Part shown: positions 18,505 through 26,641 of the stretch, one piece after another | How positions within the stretch are numbered: position 1 is the first letter of the stretch | Layout of the letters: every line of letters begins with the position of its first letter | Assembly: GCA_040751755.1 (NCBI GenBank) | Contig: JBFMHC010000039.1 | Span: 1 to 64,000, forward strand | DNA from: PFJX01 sp040751755 | GTDB taxonomy: Bacteria > Pseudomonadota > Gammaproteobacteria > Burkholderiales > Thiobacillaceae | Length of the DNA stretch: 64,000 bases | Reading direction: 5' to 3' | Translations under genes and position numbers: made by a program | The notes under the pieces: model-generated | Told to the model about the DNA's origin: nothing | Seen by the model: the letters and a program-made list of their open reading frames with translations, nothing else | The model's database searches: none

Positions 18505-18711
18505 ATGAAATCCGGCATCCATCCCGATTACAACGACATCCAGGTGACCTGCAGCTGCGGCAACGTGTTCACCACCCGCTCCACCATGAGCAAGCCCCTG
18601 CACGTGGAAGTCTGTGCCGCCTGCCACCCCTTCTACACCGGCAAGCAGAAGATCGTCGACACCGCCGGCCGCGTCGAGAAATTCCGCCAGAAGTACAGCC
18701 TCAAGAAGTGA
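18505..18711 (+). CDS. rpmE: 50S ribosomal protein L31 (zinc-binding type)
   Basis: 68 residues. Cysteines in CSCGN and CAACHPF give the zinc-ribbon form (type A), with a conserved TGKQKIVDTAGRVEKF segment. A strong terminator follows. Zinc-containing L31 serves as a zinc store under starvation in several bacteria. Confidence 0.97.
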   Translation: MKSGIHPDYNDIQVTCSCGNVFTTRSTMSKPLHVEVCAACHPFYTGKQKIVDTAGRVEKFRQKYSLKK

Positions 18712-18747
18712 CCCCCCTGCTGGCGCGCGCGCCCGTCGCGGAGCAAG

Positions 18748-18772
18748 AAGGCAGCCAGTGGCTGCCTTTTTT
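18748..18772 (+). terminator. Rho-independent terminator after rpmE
   Basis: AAGGCAGCCA pairs with TGGCTGCCTT around a short loop, followed by a run of T to 18772. Confidence 0.9.
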
Positions 18773-18794
18773 CATTCATGCCGCGGGCTGAGCG

Positions 18795-20360
18795 ATGAAC
18801 CCCACGCAACCCGGCAAGATCTTCTGGCTGGTCGTACTCGCCGGCTTCTGGGCCTTGTACGGCCTCACCGGCCGCGACGCCTGGCAGACGGAGGAGGCGC
18901 TCGCCCTCGCCCCCATCCTGGATTGGCTCACGGGCAGCGCCACGCCCTGGGCCGCGCCCGCCCCCTTCCATGCCCTGGTGGCGGGGCTGTTCGCGCGTGC
19001 CGCGCCGTTCGGCCTCGACATCCAGGACAGCGCGCGTCTGGCGAGCGGCCTGTTCACCCTCGTCACCCTGCTCGCCACCGCCTTCGCCGCACGCGGCCTG
19101 CTGGGCATCGGCTTCGGCGCCCCCGCCGCGCTGGCGCTGCTGGGCGGCTTCGGCTGGATGCTGCGCGCCCATGCCCTGATCCCGGAGACCGCCTGGCTGG
19201 CCGTGTGGGCATGCCTGCTCTGGGGCATGGCGCTGGCGCGCAGCCAGCCAAAGGCGGGCGGCATGCTGTTCGGCGTCTGCCTCGCCATCCTCACCCTGGG
19301 CCTGCGCGGCCTGCCCGACCTCGCCGCCGGCCTGGTGCTGCTGCTCGCGCCGCTCGCCCTGCGCGACTGGCGCGAGACGCAGTACCGGCGCGCCCTGAAA
19401 TGGGGGCTGGGCATGGCGGTGGCGCTGATCCTCGCGGGCATGGCGGTCATGGCACAGCAGGGCCAGCTCGACGCCTGGGTGCGCTGGCACGGCATGCAGC
19501 GTTTCGTGCCGACCCTGGCGGCGACCAAGCTGCTCTCCGAGCTGGCCTGGTTCGCCTGGCCGCTATGGCCGCTGGCCCTGGCCGCGTTGTGGCACGACCA
19601 CCGGCGCCTGGGTCGCGCGCCGGCCCTGCACCTGCCGCTGATCGCCGTGGTGGTATTCCTGCCCGCCGCGCTGCTGCCGGCCTGGTCCCGCGTCGGCGCG
19701 CTGCTGCCGCTGCTCCTGCCCCTGACCCTGCTCGCCGCGCTCGCCCTGGCGCACCTGCGGCGCGGCGCGGCTCAGGGCTTCTACTGGTTCGGCGCGCTGT
19801 GCTTCCTGTTCTTCGGCGTCGCCTTCTGGGTCTATTTCGCCGCCATCGAGTGGGGCATGCCGGCCAAGCTCGCGGCCCACGTGGCCCGCCTGACGCCCAG
19901 CTACCGGCCCGGCGCGGTGGACGAGGCGGCGATCTGGCTGGCGGCCGGCGCGAGCCTGCTGTGGCTGGTGGCGATCCCCCTGTTCCCGCGCGCGCAGACC
20001 CGGCCGGTGCTGGTCTGGGGCACGGGGATGCTGCTGGTGTGGGTGCTGCTGGCCAGCCTGTTCCGGCCCTGGGCCGAGGCGGGCTGGGGCTACCGGCCGA
20101 TGATCGCGGACATGGCGCGCCACCTGCCCTCAGGCGCCTGCCTGGCGGCGGACGTGGAGCCCGGCGTCGCGGCGATGCTGCGCTACCACCTCGCCGGCCG
20201 CAACGCGGTCAACGCGCGGGCGGACTGCCCGTGGCGCCTGGGCCAGGTGCCGCGCGTCGGCGGCAAGCTGGCGCCGAAGACCGATCACACCGTCTGGCAG
20301 GGCTTCCGCCCGCGCTACAAGGGCCAGGTCTACCGCCTGGAGCATCTGCGTGAAGAATGA
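18795..20360 (+). CDS. ArnT/PMT-like membrane glycosyltransferase family protein
   Basis: 521 residues with roughly twelve hydrophobic segments and a soluble C-terminal ~90 residues. The N-terminal GRDAWQTEEA occupies the place of the acidic motif after the first helix in ArnT/dolichol-phosphate-mannose-type (GT-C) transferases. Substrate unknown; may modify a surface glycolipid. Overlaps mobA by 11 bp. Confidence 0.7.
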   Translation: MNPTQPGKIFWLVVLAGFWALYGLTGRDAWQTEEALALAPILDWLTGSATPWAAPAPFHALVAGLFARAAPFGLDIQDSARLASGLFTLVTLLATAFAARGLLGIGFGAPAALALLGGFGWMLRAHALIPETAWLAVWACLLWGMALARSQPKAGGMLFGVCLAILTLGLRGLPDLAAGLVLLLAPLALRDWRETQYRRALKWGLGMAVALILAGMAVMAQQGQLDAWVRWHGMQRFVPTLAATKLLSELAWFAWPLWPLALAALWHDHRRLGRAPALHLPLIAVVVFLPAALLPAWSRVGALLPLLLPLTLLAALALAHLRRGAAQGFYWFGALCFLFFGVAFWVYFAAIEWGMPAKLAAHVARLTPSYRPGAVDEAAIWLAAGASLLWLVAIPLFPRAQTRPVLVWGTGMLLVWVLLASLFRPWAEAGWGYRPMIADMARHLPSGACLAADVEPGVAAMLRYHLAGRNAVNARADCPWRLGQVPRVGGKLAPKTDHTVWQGFRPRYKGQVYRLEHLREE

Positions 20361-20976
20361 GCCGCGGCCGGTCAGCGCGGTCATCCTCGCAGGTGGCCGG
20401 GCGCGCCGCCTGCGCGGCGAGGACAAGGGTCTGCTGATGCTGGAGGGAAGGCCGCTCGTGGCCTGGGTGGTGGAACGCCTGCGCGGCCACGCCGCGGAGA
20501 TCCTGATCAACGCCAACCGCAACCTGGCCGAGTACGCGACGCTCGGCCACACCGTGGTGCCGGACCACCTGCCCGGCCACCCCGGCCCGCTCGCCGGCAT
20601 CCTCGCCGCGGCACGCACGGCGCGCCACGAGTGGCTGCTCAGCGTGCCCTGCGACGTGCCCTTCCTGCCCCTGGACCTGGTGATGCAGATGCACAACCTG
20701 GCGCTCGCCAGCGACGTGCCGCTGGTGACGGCGGCGGACGAGTCGGGCACGCACTACGCGGTCATGCTCGCGCACCGCGACCTGATGCCGGACCTGGAGC
20801 GCTACGTGCTCGGCGACGGGCGCCAGGTGCAGGCCTGGCAGGCCATGCACCCCTGCGAGACCCTGTACTTCGGCGCCGACCCCTACGCCTTCCTCAACGT
20901 CAACACCCCGGACGACCTGCGCACCGCCGAACGCGTGGCGCCGCGCTATCGCCGTCCGGACCTGGGCTCGACATGA
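20350..20976 (+). CDS. mobA: Molybdenum cofactor guanylyltransferase
   Basis: 208 residues, nucleotidyltransferase fold with SAVILAGGRARRLRGEDKGL (GTP loop) at the N-terminus and PCDVPFLP holding the metal-binding aspartate. Converts Mo-molybdopterin to the guanine dinucleotide form needed by DMSO-reductase-family enzymes. GTG start inside the end of the preceding gene; the stop overlaps yidD as ATGA. Confidence 0.94.
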   Translation: MKNEPRPVSAVILAGGRARRLRGEDKGLLMLEGRPLVAWVVERLRGHAAEILINANRNLAEYATLGHTVVPDHLPGHPGPLAGILAAARTARHEWLLSVPCDVPFLPLDLVMQMHNLALASDVPLVTAADESGTHYAVMLAHRDLMPDLERYVLGDGRQVQAWQAMHPCETLYFGADPYAFLNVNTPDDLRTAERVAPRYRRPDLGST

Positions 20977-21203
20977 ACCTCGCGCAACGCATCCTCGTCG
21001 GCCTGATCCGCGTCTACCAGCTGGCCCTCTCGCCCTTCGTCGGCAACCAGTGCCGCTTCACCCCCACCTGCTCGCACTATGCGAAGGAGGCGGTGATCAG
21101 GCATGGCGCCCTGCGCGGCGGCTGGCTGGCGATCCGGCGCATCGGCCGCTGCCATCCCTGGCACCCCGGTGGGCACGATCCGGTGCCGCCCGACGAGCGA
21201 TGA
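20973..21203 (+). CDS. yidD: Membrane protein insertion efficiency factor YidD
   Basis: 76 residues. The YidD signature CRFTPTCSHYAKEA and the GRCHPWHPGGHDP tail are present. Helps membrane protein insertion with YidC. Unusually placed: yidD normally sits in rpmH-rnpA-yidD-yidC, whereas here it is translationally coupled to mobA. Confidence 0.95.
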   Translation: MNLAQRILVGLIRVYQLALSPFVGNQCRFTPTCSHYAKEAVIRHGALRGGWLAIRRIGRCHPWHPGGHDPVPPDER

Positions 21204-21280
21204 ACCGGGCGGGATGAAGCCGTCAGGCCGTGGCGTGCCATAATTTATCGATCAATGACGATTTCCCGAGTCTGAGCACA

Positions 21281-22405
21281 GTGTTCTCCTTCTTCCGCAA
21301 GGAAAAACCTTCCGACCTCATGGCCTTCCTCAAGGAAGGGCAGCCCGATGCCGCCCAGGGGCCGGCCTACGCGGCGGCCAAGCCGAAGGAGATGGGCGAC
21401 GCGGGGATCGAGGTCTACGAGGCGGTGGGCGGCCTGGCGCCGGAGTTCGAGGAAGCGGCGGTGCTGTATGCGAACGGCAAGACCGGCGAGACCGCCACCT
21501 TGCTCAATCGCTATCTGCTCGATCATCCGGAGAACCGCGACCCCCTGCCCTGGTACATGCTGTTCGACCTGTACGAGTGCACCGGCCAGCGCGAGCACTT
21601 CGACGACGCGGCGGTGGACTTCGCGGTCCGCTTCGAACGCTCCCCGCCCACCTGGCAGCCGCGCCAGCTGGCCAGCGCGCATTGCCAGCCGCCGCTCATG
21701 GCCTACAGCGAGAAGTACGGCAGCATGGAGCGGGTCAAGCAGCCCAAGTTTTTCCAGGACGCCGCCAACGCCGCCTACGTGCGCCTGGACGTGACCAAGG
21801 TACAGACCCCGGACGAGGAGACGGCGAAGGCCATCCTCGACGAGATCGGGCGCCTGCAGGAGATGCGCAAGCCCATCGAGCTGATCGGCGGCGCCGGTTT
21901 CGTGGTGCGCCTGGAGGCCGCGCGCCAGCAGCCCGGCCGGCTCTGCCAGCAGGCCTGGTTCCTGCTCCTCGCGGTGCTGCGCCTGATGGGCAGGGAAGAG
22001 GAGTTCGACAACGTGGCGGTGGACTACGCCGTCGCCCTCGAGGTCTCGCCCCCCGCCTACACCGCGCCCCTGCCCTTGCCAAAACATGCCGGCGCCGAGG
22101 TGGACGAGGCGCCGCCACCGCCGCCCAACACCCTGCGCCTGCAGGGCGCGATCGGCCCCGGCAACGACAGCCAGATCCGCGAGCTGAGCCGCTTCTCCGC
22201 CGGCAAGAAACAGGTCGACGTGGACATGTCCGAACTGACCCGCATCGATTTCGCGGTGGTCGGCCTGCTCCTCGAACTCCTCATCGAACTGAGCCAGAAC
22301 GGCTGCCACGTCGTGTTCAAGAACGGCAACGAGCTGGTGAACACCCTGCTGCAGATCGTCGGCATCAACCAGTTCGCCACCATCCAGTCCCGCCCCCGCA
22401 CATGA
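21281..22405 (+). CDS. STAS-domain protein (helical N-terminal region)
   Basis: 374 residues from GTG 21281 (FSFFRKEKPSD); a GTG at 21230 would add 17 residues. The first ~270 residues are helical, with two similar segments around FDDAAVDFAVRFERSPP and FDNVAVDYAVALEVSPP that look like an internal repeat. The C-terminal ~90 residues are a STAS domain (VDVDMSELTRIDFAVVGLLL) without the usual phosphorylated serine (DFAV in place of DSSG). It precedes hslV with ATGA overlap. Role unknown; perhaps a scaffold. Confidence 0.8.
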   Translation: MFSFFRKEKPSDLMAFLKEGQPDAAQGPAYAAAKPKEMGDAGIEVYEAVGGLAPEFEEAAVLYANGKTGETATLLNRYLLDHPENRDPLPWYMLFDLYECTGQREHFDDAAVDFAVRFERSPPTWQPRQLASAHCQPPLMAYSEKYGSMERVKQPKFFQDAANAAYVRLDVTKVQTPDEETAKAILDEIGRLQEMRKPIELIGGAGFVVRLEAARQQPGRLCQQAWFLLLAVLRLMGREEEFDNVAVDYAVALEVSPPAYTAPLPLPKHAGAEVDEAPPPPPNTLRLQGAIGPGNDSQIRELSRFSAGKKQVDVDMSELTRIDFAVVGLLLELLIELSQNGCHVVFKNGNELVNTLLQIVGINQFATIQSRPRT

Positions 22406-22941
22406 GCATGGAGCAATACCACGGCACCACCATCCTGTCCGTGCGCCGCGGCGAGTCCGTGGCGATGGGCGGCGACGGCCAGGTCACCCTCGGCAACATC
22501 GTCATCAAGGCGAGCGCGCGCAAGGTGCGCCGCCTCTACCAGGAACGCATCCTCGCCGGCTTCGCCGGCGGCACGGCGGACGCCTTCACCCTGTTCGAGC
22601 GCTTCGAGGCCAAGCTGGAGAAGCACCAGGGCCACCTGGTGCGCAGCGCCGTGGAACTGGCCAAGGACTGGCGCACCGACCGCATGCTGCGCCGTCTGGA
22701 GGCGATGCTGATCGTCGCCGACAAGGAAAGCACCCTGATCATCACCGGCAACGGCGACGTGCTGGAACCGGAATACGGCATCGCCGCGATCGGCAGCGGC
22801 GGCGCCTACGCCCAGTCGGCCGCGCGCGCCCTGCTCGACCATTCGGAACTGACGGCCGAGGCCATCGTGCGCGAGTCGCTCGGCATCGCCGCCGACCTGT
22901 GCATCTACACCAACCGCAGCCTGACCCTGGAAGTCCTGTAG
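22402..22941 (+). CDS. hslV: HslV peptidase subunit of HslUV protease
   Basis: 179 residues. The catalytic threonine is in YHGTTILSVRR, so an N-terminal propeptide of ~8 residues must be removed; E. coli HslV has only the initiator Met. GGDGQVTLG, GGTADAFTLFERFE and KDWRTDRMLR are family hallmarks. The protease normally needs the AAA+ unfoldase HslU, usually encoded immediately downstream; here the next gene is regA on the opposite strand. ATG 22402 overlaps the upstream stop; 22408 is an alternative. Confidence 0.95.
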   Translation: MSMEQYHGTTILSVRRGESVAMGGDGQVTLGNIVIKASARKVRRLYQERILAGFAGGTADAFTLFERFEAKLEKHQGHLVRSAVELAKDWRTDRMLRRLEAMLIVADKESTLIITGNGDVLEPEYGIAAIGSGGAYAQSAARALLDHSELTAEAIVRESLGIAADLCIYTNRSLTLEVL

Positions 22942-22945
22942 CCCC

Positions 22946-23482
22946 CTACTCCCGCACCGGCCGCTTCGCCAGCTTCCGCTGCAGGGTGCGGCGGTGCATC
23001 TTGAGGGCGCGCGCGGTGGCGGAGAGGTTGCCTTCGTGCTCCGCCAGCACCTTCTGGATGTGCTCCCACTCCAGGCGATCCACCGACAGCGGCGCCTCGG
23101 CCGGCGCCACCTCCGCGTCGCCCGCCTCGCGCCCGAGCGCGGCGAGGATCTCCTCCACCCCCGCCGGCTTGGCCAGGTAGTGGGTCGCGCCGAGCTTGAT
23201 CGCCTCCACCGCCGTGGCGATGCTGGCATAGCCGGTGAGCAGCAGGATGCGCAGCGCGGGCTGCGCGGCCTTCATCGGCGCGATCAGCTGCAGGCCCGAC
23301 TCGGTCGCCAGGCGCAGGTCCAGGACCACGGCATCGAACGGCGCCTCGCGCACCCGCGACAGGGCCTTCTCGCCGTCGCCCGCCAGCTCGGCGGCGTGGC
23401 CGCGGCGCGACAGCGTGCGCGCCAGGGCCTGCGCGTAGACCGCATCGTCGTCCACCACCAGGATGCGCCAGGACGCGCTCAC
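22946..23482 (-). CDS. regA: RegA/PrrA/ActR-type redox response regulator
   Basis: 178 residues from a GTG that overlaps the regB stop (GTGA). Receiver domain with ILVVDDD, phosphoacceptor in VVLDLRL, and the lysine in AKPAG; the C-terminal Fis-type helix-turn-helix (EWEHIQKVLAEHEGNLSATA, then MHRRTLQRKLAKR) is nearly diagnostic for RegA. Global control of respiration, hydrogenase and CO2/N2 metabolism in alphaproteobacteria; targets here are inferred. Confidence 0.93.
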   Translation of the reverse strand: MSASWRILVVDDDAVYAQALARTLSRRGHAAELAGDGEKALSRVREAPFDAVVLDLRLATESGLQLIAPMKAAQPALRILLLTGYASIATAVEAIKLGATHYLAKPAGVEEILAALGREAGDAEVAPAEAPLSVDRLEWEHIQKVLAEHEGNLSATARALKMHRRTLQRKLAKRPVRE

Positions 23483-24723
23483 GGCGCGGACTCCACGAGG
23501 GGAAACTCGACGCGCGCGAGGACGCCGCCGCCCTCCCGGTCCAACAATTGCAGACGGCCACCCAGGCGCGCCAGCGCGCCCTGCGCCAGCTCCAGGCCCA
23601 CGCCCCAGCCCGGCGCCTTGCCGCCGAGGCCCGCGCCGCGGTCCGCCACCTCGACGCGCAGGCGCGCGCCGGCAAGGCACGCAGACAGCGACACCGCGCC
23701 CGGCGAGGCCTCCACGGCATTGTTCAGCAGGGTCATCAGCACCGTCTCCAGCACCGGGTCGTCCTCGATCGCAGGCAGGTCCGCCGCCGCGTCGAGCGCC
23801 ACGCTGGCATGCGGGTGGAGCAGGCCCCAGCGCTCCAGTGTGCGTGCCAGCCAGTCGCGCGCCGGCATCGTCCCCCCAACCGCCGTTCCACGCGAACGCG
23901 CCGCCTCGCCCAGCCGCGCAAGCACCGCCTCGACGCGTTGCAGCTGCCCGGCCATGAGATCGAGCGGCGGCGTCAGCTCCTCGTCGCCGGCAAAGTCCTG
24001 GCGCAGGTCATCGAGCGTCAGGCGCACCGAGGCGAGCGGCGTCGCCAGGTCATGCGCGGCGGCGGCGGCCTGCATGCCCAGCGCGAACAGCTGCTCGTCG
24101 CGCAAGCGCTGTTCGCGCGCCTGCGCAAGCGCCGCGTCGCGCGCGCGCAGGGCCGCCGCCAGGGCGCCGGTGAAGGCCGCGACCAGCACCGCGGTGAGCA
24201 GGAAGTTCAGCCACATCCCCTGCAGGTGCAGGTTCACCGCCGCCTCCGGCGAGATGCCCAGGTCCAGGTGCCGGTAGTAGCGCATCAGCAGCGTGTAGAT
24301 GAGACCCACCCAGGCCGCCAGGGCCCAGGCATAACCGGGGCGCAGGGACACGGCGCCGAGGATCAGCGGCACCAGCAGCAGGGAGATGAAGGGGTTGGAA
24401 TAGCCGCCTGTGAGGTACACCAGCGCGCCGATGCAGGCCGCGTCGACGGCCAGCTGCAGGGCGATCTCCAGGGCCTCGATGCGGACCTGGCGCAGGCTGA
24501 ACCAGGCGCCCGCGTTGAGCAGCAGATGCAGGGCGAGGATGGCGAGCAGCGCCGCCAACGGCAGGCGCGCGTCCAGCAGCGTCGCCAGCAGCAGGATGCC
24601 CGCGGCCTCGCCCAGGATCAGGGCAAAGCGCACGGCGATGAGACGGCGCTGCGCCTCCAGCGGCACGACGTCCGCGCCGGCGAGGGGGGAGATCGGCAAC
24701 AGGCCGCGCGGGATCAGGCTCAT
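23479..24723 (-). CDS. regB: RegB/PrrB-type membrane sensor kinase
   Basis: 414 residues. Six transmembrane segments, with the quinone-sensing motif GGYSNPF at residues 106-112. The H-box AHDLATPLASVRL puts the phosphorylated His at 224; NNAVEAS is the N-box. The position of the redox cysteine of Rhodobacter RegB (His+40, in RCREIL) is Val264 here (QRVEAVL), so disulfide-based sensing should be absent. ATG 24723 chosen; in-frame sequence before it is unlike the family. Operon with regA. Confidence 0.92.
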   Translation of the reverse strand: MSLIPRGLLPISPLAGADVVPLEAQRRLIAVRFALILGEAAGILLLATLLDARLPLAALLAILALHLLLNAGAWFSLRQVRIEALEIALQLAVDAACIGALVYLTGGYSNPFISLLLVPLILGAVSLRPGYAWALAAWVGLIYTLLMRYYRHLDLGISPEAAVNLHLQGMWLNFLLTAVLVAAFTGALAAALRARDAALAQAREQRLRDEQLFALGMQAAAAAHDLATPLASVRLTLDDLRQDFAGDEELTPPLDLMAGQLQRVEAVLARLGEAARSRGTAVGGTMPARDWLARTLERWGLLHPHASVALDAAADLPAIEDDPVLETVLMTLLNNAVEASPGAVSLSACLAGARLRVEVADRGAGLGGKAPGWGVGLELAQGALARLGGRLQLLDREGGGVLARVEFPLVESAP

Positions 24724-24759
24724 GCCGGCTATTCTAGCGGCCACCCCGCGCGCACGGGC

Positions 24760-24776
24760 TGCGACAACATGTCGCA
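24760..24776. promoter_or_regulatory. RegA-box-like palindrome upstream of regB
   Basis: TGCGACAACATGTCGCA is a perfect 7-3-7 inverted repeat 37 bp before the regB start. It agrees with the two-fold YGCGRC...GYCGCR pattern described for PrrA/RegA/RoxR sites. Suggests autoregulation of regBA and possibly control of a rightward transcript. Confidence 0.6.
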
Positions 24777-24837
24777 TTCCCAGGCGCGCCGCCCGGCTCT
24801 AGCATGCGAGGGCTTCCATACGTTATCGCGTATTTGC

Positions 24838-24863
24838 CGGCCCGCCACGCGGGCCGTTTTTTT
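24838..24863 (+). terminator. Rho-independent terminator with no known upstream gene
   Basis: CGGCCCGC and GCGGGCCG form an 8-bp stem with a CAC loop (24838-24856) followed by seven T. A second small hairpin (ATACG/CGTAT, 24819-24834) precedes it. No rightward ORF ends here, so it may close a short non-coding RNA starting after 24776, or be a remnant at the island junction. Confidence 0.75.
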
Positions 24864-25056
24864 GCTCTAAGGGCTAAATGCGGACTGACTCTGTCGGGTG
24901 TCTGCTTCTGTAACCCTTGTGTAGCAGCTATCGCCTCGTTGCTGACGCCTGTTCCTCCAGAGATTAAAGGCGAGTATCGGAGTTGAACGGTCACTCGTAA
25001 TGTCAGATTACCGACTAGTTATTGGCAATACTCACCACCTTGAGGTTGCTATGCAA
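24864..25056. other. Low-GC junction between backbone and RM island
   Basis: No gene seen. Base composition falls to near 50% GC and the sequence contains scattered stop codons in all frames. Marks the left edge of the restriction-modification island. I see no tRNA, integrase or obvious direct repeat here. Confidence 0.5.
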
Positions 25057-25524
25057 CTAGCCAGAAAGAAAACCTTTGATCCTCTTGGCAAGTGCCGAGT
25101 CATCCTTGGTCTCACATTCCCAGACCACGAGAATCTCCCAACCCGCAGCCTCTAGTGCGGCCATGTTGTCCTGATCTCGCTGCACATTGCGGTTTCTCTT
25201 GGCCTCCCAGAAGGCTGCATTCGTCTTTGGCTTGACCTGTCCATATCGGCAATCGTGCATGTGCCAGAAGCAGCCATGAACGAAAATGACCTTGCGGCGA
25301 TTCTTGAAAACCAAGTCAGGAGAGCCTGGTAACCGCCTGTCGTGGAGTCGGTACCGGTAGCCCATTGAGAACACCAGCGAGCGGACGAACATTTCCGGTG
25401 ACGTGTCCTTGCCCTTGATCCTGGACATGCACCGGCTGCGTTGTTCCGGTGTGAGGACATCGGAACACGCTTGGGCGGGATCAGTCAGCGGAGTGGTCTC
25501 CGTCCTCGCCGCCTTCGCCGTCAT
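25057..25524 (-). CDS. vsr: Very short patch repair endonuclease
   Basis: 155 residues. Vsr signature: LTPEQRSRCMSRIKGKDTSPE, then RLPGSPDLVFKNRRKVIFVH (catalytic Asp in SPDLVF) and GCFWHMHDC with zinc-binding residues. Nicks T:G mismatches formed by deamination of 5-methylcytosine. ATG 25524 overlaps the upstream nuclease gene by 44 bp; no closer in-frame start exists. Pairs logically with the m5C methyltransferase two genes upstream. Confidence 0.93.
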   Translation of the reverse strand: MTAKAARTETTPLTDPAQACSDVLTPEQRSRCMSRIKGKDTSPEMFVRSLVFSMGYRYRLHDRRLPGSPDLVFKNRRKVIFVHGCFWHMHDCRYGQVKPKTNAAFWEAKRNRNVQRDQDNMAALEAAGWEILVVWECETKDDSALAKRIKGFLSG

Positions 25525-26641
25525 CTTCCGACAGGTCGATGATGATTTCCTCCCCAAATACCAATGCTTCCGGGTTGATTGAGACACCATCTACGGTAAC
25601 GCCTTCCGGCAGTGCGTTGAACTTACCGAGCAGGCCAGCAGCAAACTCACCAAGGTCTTTCGCTATGCGGAGCCGCGCGGAAACGTCATTGACCGTGTAG
25701 AGCCTGTAGAGATCATACGGTACCCCACCACGCGCCATCTCCGTCAACTCCGCCACGGAGACGTGAATCTGATTGCGGAAATCGCCGGATGTGGACTTGG
25801 CATCCACTCTCCGCTCCGCCTTTCCATCGCCCATCAGGGTGAAGTCATAAGGGGCGACGGCATTGGTGTCCGAGTCCCAGCGATATTCAGGGCCACTTCC
25901 TGCTTGGTACTGCTGATCAAGCCAAGCATTCAGGATTTCTTCACCAAGCCGCCCGATCTGTTCGGCACTCTGACGCGCCCTGCTGAGTTCTTCACGGCTG
26001 ACGCCACGGGCCTGCCTGCGCTTCCTGAGCTTGGTCAGCCCTTCAATTCCACCTTGTGCGGCATCTTCAAGATCATCCCCGTCGATTAAATCAAGAGCTG
26101 GGTGATCGTCAGGTAGGTTCAGCGATTCCACAATTTCAGACAAATCAGCGTCATCCAATACCTGCATTCCACGATGTCTATTAAAACCCTTTGCATAGCG
26201 GTTCATCAGTGCCTGGAAAAGCGCGCTGTCCTGCTGATCTGTTTGAGAAAGTAGCAACATCTTTGCAGTCGATGGTTCTTCTTCACCTGCGAACTCTATG
26301 AGAGCGAGATCATCCTTTGCCAACGAGTCGTAGCGATTTGGCTCGTCAATTGGGTTTTTAATGAATTCTCCATTTAGTCGGATATTCTTGGCCTGCAACA
26401 ATATTTTGCGCATCTGCGTGTGCAGACCTGCACTGCCGGGGCCTGAAATGTGAAGTTCTAGTGGCACACGGGTATTTCCTGTGGCCAGCCGGCTATTTAG
26501 GTTTGGGTACAGTTGCCCAAGAAACACCGCCTTATCTAGGTTGATGCCTTTCTGTTTCGCACCTGGGGTTTTCCTGAAGTGATGTTCGAAAAGCGTCAGA
26601 TCAGACGACGACAGCCGCTTGAGTGCGATCTTCCTTTTCAT
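25481..26641 (-). CDS. Putative restriction endonuclease (DUF3883-like PD-(D/E)XK)
   Basis: 386 residues. The N-terminal ~200 residues are unrecognised. The C-terminal half contains GRLGEEILNAWL, PYDFTL and RRVDAKSTSGDF; the spaced Glu, Asp and DxK fit a PD-(D/E)XK nuclease core as in DUF3883/NgoFVII-like enzymes. An acidic tail (DLSEDDGEGGEDGD) ends the protein. Overlaps the methyltransferase gene by 41 bp and vsr by 44 bp, so expression is coupled. A type II nuclease is the natural role; specificity unknown. Confidence 0.7.
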   Translation of the reverse strand: MKRKIALKRLSSSDLTLFEHHFRKTPGAKQKGINLDKAVFLGQLYPNLNSRLATGNTRVPLELHISGPGSAGLHTQMRKILLQAKNIRLNGEFIKNPIDEPNRYDSLAKDDLALIEFAGEEEPSTAKMLLLSQTDQQDSALFQALMNRYAKGFNRHRGMQVLDDADLSEIVESLNLPDDHPALDLIDGDDLEDAAQGGIEGLTKLRKRRQARGVSREELSRARQSAEQIGRLGEEILNAWLDQQYQAGSGPEYRWDSDTNAVAPYDFTLMGDGKAERRVDAKSTSGDFRNQIHVSVAELTEMARGGVPYDLYRLYTVNDVSARLRIAKDLGEFAAGLLGKFNALPEGVTVDGVSINPEALVFGEEIIIDLSEDDGEGGEDGDHSAD

